Assembly: GCA_017450125.1 (NCBI GenBank)
Contig: JAFSWZ010000017.1
Location: 62,001 to 126,000, forward strand
Length of the DNA: 64,000 nucleotides
Direction: 5' to 3'
Source: Synergistaceae bacterium
GTDB lineage: Bacteria > Synergistota > Synergistia > Synergistales > Aminobacteriaceae
Below the pieces are notes generated by a model. The model searched no databases. It worked only from the letters and a program-made list of their open reading frames with translations, and had not been told where the DNA came from. A program made the translations under genes and the position numbers. Below are positions 31,050 through 40,389 of this stretch, one piece after another. How positions within the stretch are numbered: the first letter of the stretch is position 1; every line of letters begins with the position of its first letter.

Positions 31050-32999
31050 ATGACGAGACGAATAATTTTGTGCACAGTGATATTTATGCTGGTGCTCACA
31101 TCATCTTCACATGCCGCACAGAACCTCAGAGACCTTTTCTGGGCTCGCAACTGGCCGCTGATGGAGCAGCAGTACAAGTCGCAGAAGGTCAAGACCGCCC
31201 GCGACCATGCACTGATGGCAAACGCGTACAGGTTTCAAGAGAGGTGGCAGGAGGCAGTGAGCATCGTTGAGGCACAGAGCAAGAATTTTCCTGCGGGAGT
31301 GAAGCCCTATGCTGACATGATGAGGGTTCTTGGTTATGAGAGGCTTGGGCAGACGCAGAAAGCACTCACCATATCAGAGAGCCTCTACAAGAACGCGCCC
31401 GCAGACCTGAAGTATTACGTTGCACTTGCGCAGTACCGGCTGTACAACCTCAAGGGAGACACGAGGAACACCATCAACGCCCTGATCCGTATGCTCTCGA
31501 ACGCCAACACTGACGAGCGCAAAATCTACACACTGAAGCTGTTAGTTCCATTGTCGCGCAAAGCAGAGCACGCGCTGCAGCTCCTTGACCTTCAGGCGGG
31601 AAGCAAGGAGGCCGCAGAAGTCCTCTCCGGCATCGGCAAGCCCGGCAACAACATACGGGTTGCTATGGGAGTGTACCAGCACACTGCAGGCAACAATCAG
31701 GCAGCTCTTGAGTGGCTGAACGGTGCGACGGGCAGGAAGGCTCAATATTACCGTGCGTGGGCAAATTCGCGGCTCAAGAACAACGACGCGGCACTGAACC
31801 TTTGGGGAAGCCTAGCAATCAGCGGGAACAGTTACGCGGGAAGTTCCGTAACGAGAATCGCGAACCTCGCGAAGGACAAAGGCATGAGGGAGAAGAGCAT
31901 TAACGTCCTCGAACGCATCGCCAGAGAACGGCGGGGCAGTGTTCAGGCACGTGCTCTGCAGGCTCTCGTGAATCTCTACGGCAAGGCCAACACGAAGCGC
32001 AGGGACGAGCTCGAGGCGCAGATACTGCGTTCATTCCCGAATACAAATTACGCGCAGAATGTCTTGTGGTCGCGGGCATGGAGGAACATTGACGCAGGGA
32101 ACTTTGCGGAGGCTGTGAAACTGTTCCGGCAGAGCGATGCTCCGGGTGTCCCCGCGTACAAGAGGGCGCGTATTCTCTACTGGTTAGAGTTCGCGCAGAG
32201 GAAGGCAGGACAGACAGGCGAGGCTGATGCGACGCTGGCACTTCTCCGCAGAAAATATCCCCTCACGATTTACGGGCTTATTTCCGGCGCAGAAATACGA
32301 ATCGTTGACGGGCTTAACCCTGACCTTAACCTAAAGCCGTCGGAACTTGAGGAGTTCGGGTTCATCAACAACGCGTATATTCGCCTCTCACGTCCGAAGG
32401 CGAGCACGAGGGAGCTTTACCGCGCAATATACCTTTCACGCTGGCTGGGACTCGAGGACAGTTACCAGGCGGCACGGCAGATAGAGAACCTCATGACTTC
32501 ACGGCCTGTGCTCTACCGTCAGGACCTCGAGGCACTTTACCCGAGACCCTACAGGGCGACAGTTGAGGCGGCGGCGAAACAGTACGGAACGGAGAGTAAT
32601 TTTGTGTGGGCGATAATGCGTCAGGAGAGCGCGTTCAAACCCGATGCACGGAGTTACGTCGGAGCGGCGGGGCTGATGCAGTTCATGCCCGCAACGGCCA
32701 GAGAGGAAGCCAAACGTGCCGGGCTCTCTACCTACGACCTGTACAACCCTTCCGACAGCATCAGGCTGGGAGCGTCTCACCTTGCGACGCTGGGGAAGAG
32801 CTTCGCGCGTCCTGAATACGTCATGGCGGCATACAACGCAGGCTCAGGCAATGCCCGCAAGTGGCTGAAGGACGGAGGAGACAGGCTGGACCTTGCGCAC
32901 TTCATCGAACGTGTAACTTTCACGGAGACGAACGGCTACGTCCAGAGGGTCAGCGCGAACCTCGAGATATACCGTCGGCTGTACAATGTCAGAAAGTAG
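31050..32999 (+). CDS. Secreted lytic transglycosylase (Slt70-like)
   Basis: A 649-residue periplasmic protein: signal peptide (residues 1-22), a long helical TPR-like superhelix (residues about 30-480) as in Slt70's doughnut domain, then a GH23 catalytic domain with catalytic Glu in AIMRQESAFKPDA, GAAGLMQFMPATA and YVMAAYNAGSGNARKWL. It cleaves peptidoglycan with formation of 1,6-anhydro-muramic ends. A likely promoter with TATAAT near 31000 precedes it. It overlaps tilS by 14 bp. Confidence 0.94.
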   Translation: MTRRIILCTVIFMLVLTSSSHAAQNLRDLFWARNWPLMEQQYKSQKVKTARDHALMANAYRFQERWQEAVSIVEAQSKNFPAGVKPYADMMRVLGYERLGQTQKALTISESLYKNAPADLKYYVALAQYRLYNLKGDTRNTINALIRMLSNANTDERKIYTLKLLVPLSRKAEHALQLLDLQAGSKEAAEVLSGIGKPGNNIRVAMGVYQHTAGNNQAALEWLNGATGRKAQYYRAWANSRLKNNDAALNLWGSLAISGNSYAGSSVTRIANLAKDKGMREKSINVLERIARERRGSVQARALQALVNLYGKANTKRRDELEAQILRSFPNTNYAQNVLWSRAWRNIDAGNFAEAVKLFRQSDAPGVPAYKRARILYWLEFAQRKAGQTGEADATLALLRRKYPLTIYGLISGAEIRIVDGLNPDLNLKPSELEEFGFINNAYIRLSRPKASTRELYRAIYLSRWLGLEDSYQAARQIENLMTSRPVLYRQDLEALYPRPYRATVEAAAKQYGTESNFVWAIMRQESAFKPDARSYVGAAGLMQFMPATAREEAKRAGLSTYDLYNPSDSIRLGASHLATLGKSFARPEYVMAAYNAGSGNARKWLKDGGDRLDLAHFIERVTFTETNGYVQRVSANLEIYRRLYNVRK

Positions 33000-34008
33000 A
33001 GCAGTGCCCTTCAGGCTCTCGGATTACGTTCTGAGGGAAGCATTCACTACTGCCGGAACGCGTCAGGGCTGGCTTGATGCACCGAAGATTATTGCTGCGT
33101 TTTCAGGCGGAGGCGATTCGTCGGCTCTGCTGTGGATGTGCGCAAAGTTTTTCGGTGGGAAGGTTGTTGCCCTGCACGTTAATCACGGCATCAGGGGCGC
33201 GGAATCAGACGCGGACGAGGAATTTTCCCGTGAGTTCGCGGAGAGACTCGGTGCTGAGTTCGTGAGCGTGAGGGTTGACGTTCCGGCATCGAGGCTGAAG
33301 GGCGAGTCCTTAGAGGCGGCGGCACGTCGGCTTAGGCGTGAAGCTCTGTGCAACGCGGCCAAGAGAACGAACATCAGCACAGTTCTTCTCGGACACAACA
33401 GGGATGACCTCGCAGAAACAGTACTCTTCAACCTTCTTCGCGGGACGGGAATACGCGGGGCGGTCGGCATCACTGAGATGACGGAGACAGACGGCGTGAA
33501 GTTCTGTCGTCCTCTGCTGGGGATGCGGAGAGAGTTTCTGCGTGAGGTTCTCAGAGCCAGAGGGCTGGAATGGCGTGAAGACAGCACCAACAGCGACGAC
33601 AATTACACCCGTAACTACATACGCAACACACTTATTCCGACGATTGCGGAACACATAAACTCTTCAGCGGTAGAACACCTCGCACAGTTCGGGGAGGACA
33701 TGAGGCAGGTACGCGAAGCTGAGGACGAACGAAGCCGTGAGCTCTTTGCGGCAACAAGCGCAGATGCTTCGTCTCTGGACTGGCGGAAGCTTAGGGAGAT
33801 GGACGCGGATAGTGTAGCTCTGGTTATTCGCGAGGCAGGGAGACGGCGAGGGCTAAGGACGTTATCACGCGCTGTGTGCACGGAACTTGCTGGGCTCATC
33901 CTCAAAGGAGAAGGTTTCGTGTTCCAGTGGTGCGGAGAAGTAACGATACAGGGCAGGAAAGGCAGAATAACGATACATGACGATAGAGGAACTAACAGCG
34001 CAGTTTGA
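32986..34008 (+). CDS. tilS: tRNA(Ile)-lysidine synthase TilS
   Basis: A 340-residue N-type PP-loop ATPase: SGGGDSSAL P-loop, ALHVNHGIRGAESDADEEF, LLGHNRDDLAETVLFNLLRGTG, FCRPLLGMRREFLREVL and EDSTNSDDNYTRNYIRN. TilS adds lysine to C34 of tRNA-Ile(CAU) so that it reads AUA, an essential step. It is shorter than E. coli TilS and lacks the last substrate-binding domain, as in many bacteria. Overlaps at both ends (14 and 32 bp) tie it to its neighbours. Confidence 0.95.
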   Translation: MSESRAVPFRLSDYVLREAFTTAGTRQGWLDAPKIIAAFSGGGDSSALLWMCAKFFGGKVVALHVNHGIRGAESDADEEFSREFAERLGAEFVSVRVDVPASRLKGESLEAAARRLRREALCNAAKRTNISTVLLGHNRDDLAETVLFNLLRGTGIRGAVGITEMTETDGVKFCRPLLGMRREFLREVLRARGLEWREDSTNSDDNYTRNYIRNTLIPTIAEHINSSAVEHLAQFGEDMRQVREAEDERSRELFAATSADASSLDWRKLREMDADSVALVIREAGRRRGLRTLSRAVCTELAGLILKGEGFVFQWCGEVTIQGRKGRITIHDDRGTNSAV

Positions 34009-36460
34009 GGAGGTACGCCGGCTTCTTGAGCACAAGGCCGAAGAATTGCGCTTGCAGGAACACTTGAAGGACATTGACGCGAAACGCACGGACTGGGAGC
34101 GGAAAACCTCGCTGTTCGTGCCCTCGCGCCAGAGGCTGGAACGCGGAGGCAGAGCCCTTGAGCTCGGAGAAGCCTACGAGGCCATCAAGGACATGCGCGT
34201 TCAGCGGGACAGGGCAAAAGTACGTCAGGCCGCCTTACGCGACGACATGGCAGAAGCCCGCACAGCACTGCACAACGCAGAAGAAGCCCTCGCACTCATC
34301 GAGGCAGAGTTCCGCGAGAAACTCTCCGAGCAGACGAAGTTAGCCGGAACAGCACAGAGGGTCAAGGCACTCGACGAACAGACTGCTGACCGTCAGGAAG
34401 CAGCTATTCAGGCGCGCAAAGACTTTGAGGAAGCAGAACAGAGGCTCAAGGAGTGTTCAGCACGCGCGGACGCGGAACAGAAAGCTCTCGAGAAGATAGA
34501 AGTTGCTCTGCGTGAGGCACGGAAATTCCTGCAGGTTCATGCGGTTGACGAGAAGCTCGGCACTGGCCTTGCGGGAATACAGAAATGTTTTGCCATGTAC
34601 GAGCAGGCAGAGGAGAAACGTGCTGCACTGAAAGACGCGTGGGCAAAAGCACTGCAGAAGAAGCAGGCCGCTCAAGGAGTCCTCAACGACAGGACGGCGA
34701 TGCTGGCGGAAGTGAATCACCGCTACACCGTCATCGAGAAGGGCTACACGAGGGCGCGGGCATTCTACGAGAGCACGTTGAAGGGCAAGAGCATAACCGA
34801 GTGGCGGGAAATCTGCGAGCGCAGCATCAAACGTCTTGCGGAACTCGACGAACTCTACCGAAAGTATCAGGAGCTCCGGGACCTAGAGGCGAAGCTCAAG
34901 AACCTGCAGGACACGAAGCTGCGTATTCAGCAGGAGACACGAAGCCTGAACATCCGTGATGTCGAACAGTCGGGAAAGATTCAGGAGATGCAGGAGGAAG
35001 TGGCCAAGCTGGAGAAACGCGTCGCACTCCTTCACAGGATAGAGGACTTAGACGCTGTAAGAGAGCTTCTGCAGGACGGAGCACCCTGCCCGTTGTGCGG
35101 CTCAATGACTCACCCCTACACTTCGGGAGCACTTGTTCCTGACCCTGAGGAAGTCCGCAGCAACCTTCAGGAGGCACAGAGGGAGCTCGACGAACTTCGC
35201 GACGAGATAACTACGCGCCAGAGCAGGACAGGCCGCCTCAACGACGAAGTAGCGTCAATCATGAAGGACGAGGCAGACCTCCGCACGAAGATCAACGAGC
35301 TCAACGCAGACATCTCATCGCGTGTATCACTTCTTGGTCTGAGCATGTCGACGGGAATATCACCCTTCGAGGAGATTGACCGCGCGAGGCAGAAGACCAG
35401 AGACTCATTGCAGCTTGCCCGCAACGCCGCAGACACTGCCGAAGCCGCAGAACGCGACATGAGAGCCGCCGCCGACGAACTCGACAAGATTCGCGAAACA
35501 CGCTCGGAGGTTGCGAAGTTTCACCAGGACGCGCTGTTTGCCCTGCAGTCGGAGAAGTCCGGCGAGGAACAGCTCAGCGGAGAGTGCAAGACGCAGGAAG
35601 AGATAGTGCACAGCCTGAAACGCGAGCTGCTGGCACAGATACTTCCTTACGGCTACAAGGCACTTCCCGACAAGAACCCCGCATCAATCGTTGAGGCACT
35701 GACCCAAAGGCTGGAGGCGTGGCAGGACGGCGCAAAGAGGTGCGACGAGCTTGAACGCGAGCTCTCCGTAGCCCGAACGAAGATGAACGCCCTCAAGAAG
35801 GAGCGCGAGAACCTCCGGCAGAGGCGCGAGGAACTTGCCTCACGCTTGAAGGCAGTCGAGGCAGAACGGGACAGCGTGAAACAGCAGAGAATCATCCTGT
35901 TTGAGGCACGGAGTCCTGATGCAGAGCAGGAGAGGATGTCGAAGGCCGTCGAGGCACTCAGGGCACAGCTCGCGGAACGCCGGGAGACCCGCAACGAGAA
36001 GGCGGCGGTTCTGGACAGGATACAGACTGACGTTCACACGCTCGAAACGGAGATGGCGCGCGGGCGAGAGGAACTGCAGAAACACGAGATAGACTTCAGC
36101 AAGAAGCTGCTGGCACTGGGCTTCAGGAACGAGGACGATTACGCGGCGGCACTGCTTACCCCCGACGAACGCAGAGACCTTCAGGCCAAGTCGAGGGAGC
36201 TTGCACAGGCGGACTTTGACCTTACGGCGGAACGTGAGAACACGCGCGCTGAAATTCTGCGTCTTCAGGCTGAGGCTCTCAGCACCGACACGCTCGAACT
36301 CACTGCACGGCTCAAGATGTTGAAGGCGGCCTACGACGAAGCCAGAACTCACGCCGTCAACGACACTGCGGATGCTTCATTGAGGGAGAAGCTCTCTGAT
36401 GAGATTATTCCCGAACTAAAAGAATTAATGCTAACATGTGGACTTGAGGAGGTATTCTGA
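33977..36460 (+). CDS. Headless SbcC-like zinc-hook coiled-coil protein
   Basis: An 827-residue, almost entirely coiled-coil protein. A zinc hook CPLCGS (Cys371, Cys374) in a context typical of SbcC/Rad50 (GAPCPLCGSMTHPY) lies near the middle, flanked by two long Glu/Arg/Leu-rich coils. The SbcC ATPase heads are missing: there is no P-loop in the first residues (the protein begins inside the coil) and no LSGGE signature or Walker B at the end (KELMLTCGLEEVF, then stop). The start overlaps the end of tilS by 32 bp, so both ends look natural. No SbcD nuclease gene is nearby. It may be a remnant of sbcC that kept its frame, or a tether with a distinct role. Confidence 0.75.
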   Translation: MTIEELTAQFEEVRRLLEHKAEELRLQEHLKDIDAKRTDWERKTSLFVPSRQRLERGGRALELGEAYEAIKDMRVQRDRAKVRQAALRDDMAEARTALHNAEEALALIEAEFREKLSEQTKLAGTAQRVKALDEQTADRQEAAIQARKDFEEAEQRLKECSARADAEQKALEKIEVALREARKFLQVHAVDEKLGTGLAGIQKCFAMYEQAEEKRAALKDAWAKALQKKQAAQGVLNDRTAMLAEVNHRYTVIEKGYTRARAFYESTLKGKSITEWREICERSIKRLAELDELYRKYQELRDLEAKLKNLQDTKLRIQQETRSLNIRDVEQSGKIQEMQEEVAKLEKRVALLHRIEDLDAVRELLQDGAPCPLCGSMTHPYTSGALVPDPEEVRSNLQEAQRELDELRDEITTRQSRTGRLNDEVASIMKDEADLRTKINELNADISSRVSLLGLSMSTGISPFEEIDRARQKTRDSLQLARNAADTAEAAERDMRAAADELDKIRETRSEVAKFHQDALFALQSEKSGEEQLSGECKTQEEIVHSLKRELLAQILPYGYKALPDKNPASIVEALTQRLEAWQDGAKRCDELERELSVARTKMNALKKERENLRQRREELASRLKAVEAERDSVKQQRIILFEARSPDAEQERMSKAVEALRAQLAERRETRNEKAAVLDRIQTDVHTLETEMARGREELQKHEIDFSKKLLALGFRNEDDYAAALLTPDERRDLQAKSRELAQADFDLTAERENTRAEILRLQAEALSTDTLELTARLKMLKAAYDEARTHAVNDTADASLREKLSDEIIPELKELMLTCGLEEVF

Positions 36461-36461
36461 C

Positions 36462-37226
36462 ATGAAGGATGCAAACATTAAGGATGTAATATGGAGTGAA
36501 TTGCGATTCTTTCAGGAAAAGCTGTCTGAACTCAGCGTGAGCAAGACTATCGCTCTTGGATCCGGCTTATGCGTGTCGGTTGGGTCGTACTCCGAGAACT
36601 GGGTATATTTACCAGAGCCGGTCGATTCAGAAGACTACGTGTCTGATGCTGTGATGTTCTTCGACACGCTCGGTGAAACGTTCGTGTGGCCTCTGTACGA
36701 AGGGAGCGGTGAAGTTCTGGAGAGGGGAGGCGTGAATTACGTCGGGGATCTTATGGCGATGAGCATTGACCCGAAGGATATGGATACTTCGCACGCAAAC
36801 GAAAGGGCAACGTGCGAACGTGTTGCTTCACTTGAGGAAGCGAGAATCTGGGCAGATGTTGCGTGGCGTTCGTTCGGAGGAGACGACAATGTTCCTGAGG
36901 ATTACTGCCGGTTCATTGAGGCAGTGTTTCGTGAAAGCAAGGATTTATCCCTGCACTTGGCCAGACTTGACGGCGAGCCGGCAGGTACTATTATGCTGAC
37001 GCACCAGCCCGATGTCGTGGGAGCGTACTACGGCGGGACACTGCCGAATATGAGGCGGAAGGGAATAGCCGCTGCGACAATGAAGGAGGCCAGCCGGATT
37101 GCCGGCACGAGGAGGATAGTCCATCAGTCAACACCTATGGGGCTGAAATTCTACCAGAGCGTAGGCTTTAAAGAACTATTCGCTATCCCGGTGTACTCGA
37201 CGGACAAGGAGATACTGCTGTCATAG
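36462..37226 (+). CDS. GNAT-family N-acetyltransferase
   Basis: A 254-residue protein. The C-terminal half holds the GNAT acetyl-CoA site: ARLDGEPAGTIMLTHQPDVVGAYYGGTLPNMRRKG (split motifs; the Q/RxxGxG/A pyrophosphate loop reads MRRKGIA), then a final GLKFYQSVGF. The N-terminal half is a GNAT-like or accessory region with no clear motif. GAGGAGG lies 9 bases ahead of ATG 36462, one base after the upstream stop. The acetyl acceptor is unknown. Confidence 0.85.
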   Translation: MKDANIKDVIWSELRFFQEKLSELSVSKTIALGSGLCVSVGSYSENWVYLPEPVDSEDYVSDAVMFFDTLGETFVWPLYEGSGEVLERGGVNYVGDLMAMSIDPKDMDTSHANERATCERVASLEEARIWADVAWRSFGGDDNVPEDYCRFIEAVFRESKDLSLHLARLDGEPAGTIMLTHQPDVVGAYYGGTLPNMRRKGIAAATMKEASRIAGTRRIVHQSTPMGLKFYQSVGFKELFAIPVYSTDKEILLS

Positions 37227-37236
37227 GCCACAAAAA

Positions 37237-37263
37237 TACCCCCCGTGTGATTTTGGGGGGTAT
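37237..37263. terminator. Convergent terminator after GNAT gene and nhaC-type gene
   Basis: ATACCCCCC (37237-37245 region) pairs with GGGGGGTAT (37255-37263), with T-rich flank on the minus strand. It lies between two convergent genes. Confidence 0.75.
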
Positions 37264-37279
37264 GTGTTAATTCATCAAG

Positions 37280-38869
37280 CTATTCTGCTATTGCGGCAGT
37301 GTCGGGGATGAATACCTGTCCCGTCTCTTCCGCCGTCTCGTTCTTCCAGACAATTCCGAGCCCGAAGGCAGTCATCGCGAGCGCAACGAGAGGATTAAGC
37401 CAGTTCATGAAGCAGTAGGGCAGATAATCCAGCGTCGCAACTCCCAGCACCGAGCTCACGTACACTCCGCACGTGTTCCAGGGGACTAATACGCTCGTCA
37501 TCGTGCCGGAGTCCTCGAGTGAACGCGACAGCATCACGGGAGCTAACTTCTTGCCGTTCTGCCACCTGCGCTCATCAAACGCTCTCTTGAACATTCTGCC
37601 GGGCACGATTATCGAGAGGTACTGCTCCGACAGAAACACGTTGGCCATGAACGCCGACGCAAGCACAGAGCCTATCATTCCCGTAACGGTCTTGACGTGC
37701 TTCATCAGTGCATCAAGAATAACGTCAAGGAAGCCGCAGACCTCCATAATTCCGCCCAGCGACAGGGCAACAACGATGAGGCATATTGTCTCGAGCATTG
37801 AGGTCATTCCTCCGCGAGTGAACAGCTGGGTAAGAAGCCCGCCCACGCCAGAGAACACTTCCGACGTTACGGAGAGTGCCGGGCTGCCTGCGGTGAAGGC
37901 CTCTGTGAACGCCCCTGTTATGCTCGCCATAGCTTCAGGTGTTGCGGCTTTCGCGAAAGCTCCCAAGTGCTCGGGAACATAGCCAGAGAAGAGTACTTCA
38001 AGTGCATCATGAGCCGTCGAGCCCCTGACAAGCGTCAGTACGAGCGACGCGCAGATGCCCGCGACTATTCCGGGAATCGCCGGTATCTTCATGAACGCCA
38101 TAACGATTATGACCATCGGCGGGATGAATGCCCACAGCGAGATGTTGAACTCCGCGCGCATCATGCTCTGAATCAGCGCGATCCTTCCGCCGTCAGAACC
38201 CTGCGCACTGTCTCCCATCATGAAGGCGATTATTGCCGTGATTAAGAGCGTGGGGATTGTTGACCACATCATTGCGCGGACGTGCTCGAAGAGTTCAGAG
38301 CCAGCGACTGCCGGAGCAAGGTTAGTGGTGTCTGAGAGGGGAGAAACCTTGTCGCCGAAGTACGCGCCGCTGATGACGAAGCCTGCCGTTATCGGGAGCG
38401 GAAGGCCGAGACCTGCGCTGATACCGATTAACGCAACTCCGACGGTTGAGCTCGTCGTCCAGCAGCAGCCCGTCGCAATCGCAACAACAACGCTGATGAT
38501 TAACGCCGCAAGGTAGAAATAACGCGGTGTCATGACCTCGAGGCCGTAATATATCATCGTAGCGACAACTCCGCTCTGTATCCACGAACCAACTAGGCAT
38601 CCGACGAGCACGAGAATCACTATCGCCTGAATAGACACCTGAATTGCTCCGGCCATGCCTTTTTCGAGGTCAGACCATGAACGTTTGAGGTAGAGAGCAC
38701 CGACAATTGCCGCAAAGATTGTTGCGAAGAGAAGGGGGACTTGCGCGGGGAGGCCGAGACCGAAATGCGAGCCTGATTCGAGCTCGACATCCACGACACC
38801 GAACGTAACGATAAGCGCGCTAACAAGGAGCACAGAAATCGACAGCAAAAGACTGGGACGCTTGCACAA
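37280..38869 (-). CDS. NhaC-family Na+/H+ antiporter
   Basis: A 529-residue membrane protein with about twelve hydrophobic segments and the NhaC-family motif GAYFGDKVSPLSDTTNLAPAV plus SLEDSGTMTSVLVPWNTCG. It exchanges sodium (or an amine/acid) for protons; some family members are malate-lactate antiporters, so the substrate is not certain. I choose TTG 38869 with GGAGG 8 bases ahead; the frame is open further upstream but has no good start. That start and ribosome site lie inside one arm of a large inverted repeat at 38867-38955, suggesting translational control. Confidence 0.9.
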   Translation of the reverse strand: MCKRPSLLLSISVLLVSALIVTFGVVDVELESGSHFGLGLPAQVPLLFATIFAAIVGALYLKRSWSDLEKGMAGAIQVSIQAIVILVLVGCLVGSWIQSGVVATMIYYGLEVMTPRYFYLAALIISVVVAIATGCCWTTSSTVGVALIGISAGLGLPLPITAGFVISGAYFGDKVSPLSDTTNLAPAVAGSELFEHVRAMMWSTIPTLLITAIIAFMMGDSAQGSDGGRIALIQSMMRAEFNISLWAFIPPMVIIVMAFMKIPAIPGIVAGICASLVLTLVRGSTAHDALEVLFSGYVPEHLGAFAKAATPEAMASITGAFTEAFTAGSPALSVTSEVFSGVGGLLTQLFTRGGMTSMLETICLIVVALSLGGIMEVCGFLDVILDALMKHVKTVTGMIGSVLASAFMANVFLSEQYLSIIVPGRMFKRAFDERRWQNGKKLAPVMLSRSLEDSGTMTSVLVPWNTCGVYVSSVLGVATLDYLPYCFMNWLNPLVALAMTAFGLGIVWKNETAEETGQVFIPDTAAIAE

Positions 38870-38955
38870 ATAACATTCCTCCAATGAGTGAGAATAACTA
38901 CAGTTACTCCTCCGACTATTCACGACAGTGTCCGCCAGGAGGAATGTGTTATTTG
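38867..38955 (-). promoter_or_regulatory. Structured mRNA leader hiding the nhaC-type ribosome site
   Basis: The arm with the ribosome site and TTG start (38867-38882) is complementary over 16 bases, with one 2-base bulge, to 38938-38955. Between them lie two smaller hairpins: GAATAAC/GTTACTC (38892-38898 with 38903-38909) and GACA/TGTC (38924-38932). The outer helix would block translation when formed. The layout fits a translational riboswitch or ion-responsive leader. I cannot match it to a named class by eye. Confidence 0.5.
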
Positions 38956-39037
38956 CCTATTGGTCTTGCCGCCTTAATTCGGATTGCGCAAATTTTAGAA
39001 CATTTCCCCCGAATTGCAACAAAGAAATTTATCCCGT

Positions 39038-40111
39038 TCAGCAGTATGCGTACAGGATTGTCTCTGCATTGCTTGAGCTGTAATGCCTCAGCAGAAATTT
39101 GTACTCCGGCACGAGAGAAAGTATATAGCCCGGTATCTCGTACAGGTCTTCCGGCTTGTGGTAAACGCAGATTGCAAGGCGCGGACGGTTCTTGATGATG
39201 GTCTCGCGTGCTCCCATTAAGGATTTCAGCTCTGCACCCTCAACATCCATCTTGATGAAGGTTACAGGCTCGTCTTTCACGACGCTGTCTATGCTGGTGA
39301 GATGAACTTCTGTGCTGCCCGCATTGCGCACAGTACTTCCTGCAGTGCCGATTGTGTCCACGTGCATAGTTTCGTCCCTGTCCCAAGTGCCTTTCTTTAT
39401 GAGGGTAACTTTGTCCGTGTAGGCTCTCAGTTTTTCCTCGCATCTCTCCGCGTTCTCAGGGTCAAACTCGAAGGAGTATATGTGCCTGACTTTCCCCTGC
39501 CCCCATTCGAGGAACTGTATAGCTGTCCCGCCGTCGTATGCTCCTGCGTCAACTATTATTTCATCGTCGATGGGACTGAACACGTCAAAATATTGTACGT
39601 CCTCACGGACCGAGAACGGAACGTACTTGTCTTCTATGACGGGGACAATCAGCAAGGATTTCACGATTCGTGAGAAGCTGAAGAAGTCGTCCATCTTGAC
39701 GCACCTGAAGCTGTCAGCTCCGTACATTATGGCCATGAGCCTCTTTGTGTAATCCAGAGCGCGGCCTTCTTTGTCGTAGAGGACTACAACGTCAGAATAT
39801 TCACCCCTGCTGTCTGCTCCGTAAGCGTAATCAAGGCTTCCGTCCACCCTGTATAATCCCAAAAACGTCCAGCCTTCTTTTTCTGCGCGGCTGATGAAGG
39901 CTTCAATGTCGCCCTTCAAGAACCGTATGCGGTCATACAGAATTTCTCTCGACAGCTCGTCCTGATAGTACGGAAGATATTTCAAGGCTTTGCGGCAAAT
40001 CATGTGCGTCTTGATTTTACGCACAGGCCAAGTAACAGCGCGGTAAGGCATTCTGATGAGCGGCAGGATAGACTCGGGGCAATGTTCCACGACGAACTTC
40101 TTGATACTCAT
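39038..40111 (-). CDS. FkbM-family methyltransferase
   Basis: A 357-residue protein. Residues about 175-330 are an FkbM-type SAM methyltransferase: VDAGAYDGGTAIQFLEWG (SAM motif I), YSFEFDPENAERCEEKL, LTSIDSVV, and FIKMDVEGAELKSLMGARETI. The first 170 residues are a less recognisable alpha-helical part beginning with a basic stretch. FkbM enzymes O-methylate sugars or polyketide-like groups, often in surface-glycan clusters. It stands alone here; the heptamer repeat lies ahead of its start. Confidence 0.87.
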   Translation of the reverse strand: MSIKKFVVEHCPESILPLIRMPYRAVTWPVRKIKTHMICRKALKYLPYYQDELSREILYDRIRFLKGDIEAFISRAEKEGWTFLGLYRVDGSLDYAYGADSRGEYSDVVVLYDKEGRALDYTKRLMAIMYGADSFRCVKMDDFFSFSRIVKSLLIVPVIEDKYVPFSVREDVQYFDVFSPIDDEIIVDAGAYDGGTAIQFLEWGQGKVRHIYSFEFDPENAERCEEKLRAYTDKVTLIKKGTWDRDETMHVDTIGTAGSTVRNAGSTEVHLTSIDSVVKDEPVTFIKMDVEGAELKSLMGARETIIKNRPRLAICVYHKPEDLYEIPGYILSLVPEYKFLLRHYSSSNAETILYAYC

Positions 40112-40180
40112 TCGCCGATACCCCTGATGTTATGATGGTGATTGTGATGCGTGCGGAAAGGTGTTAGGGTGCAATTATGC

Positions 40181-40237
<57 letters not shown>

Positions 40238-40318
40238 AATTATACTGATTTGCGCTCTTCACTGTCAATCCTCCTAAATACGAAAATTTTTCTGTGGTAC
40301 ATTCAGGATTCTAACACA

Positions 40319-40346
40319 TTACCCGAAATGTCAAAACTAGTATAAT
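40319..40346 (+). promoter_or_regulatory. Promoter of the solute-binding-protein gene
   Basis: TTACCC (40319-40324) and TATAAT (40341-40346) are 16 bp apart. AGGAGGA follows before ATG 40390. Confidence 0.55.
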
Positions 40347-40389
40347 TTCCGCTATCCATTAATCTTATTCACAGGAGGAACTATTCACT

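Noticed and set aside
38884-39195. Plus-strand ORF upstream of the NhaC-type gene
   Set aside because: It reads through the leader hairpin and the end of the FkbM gene and has no ribosome site or recognisable domain.
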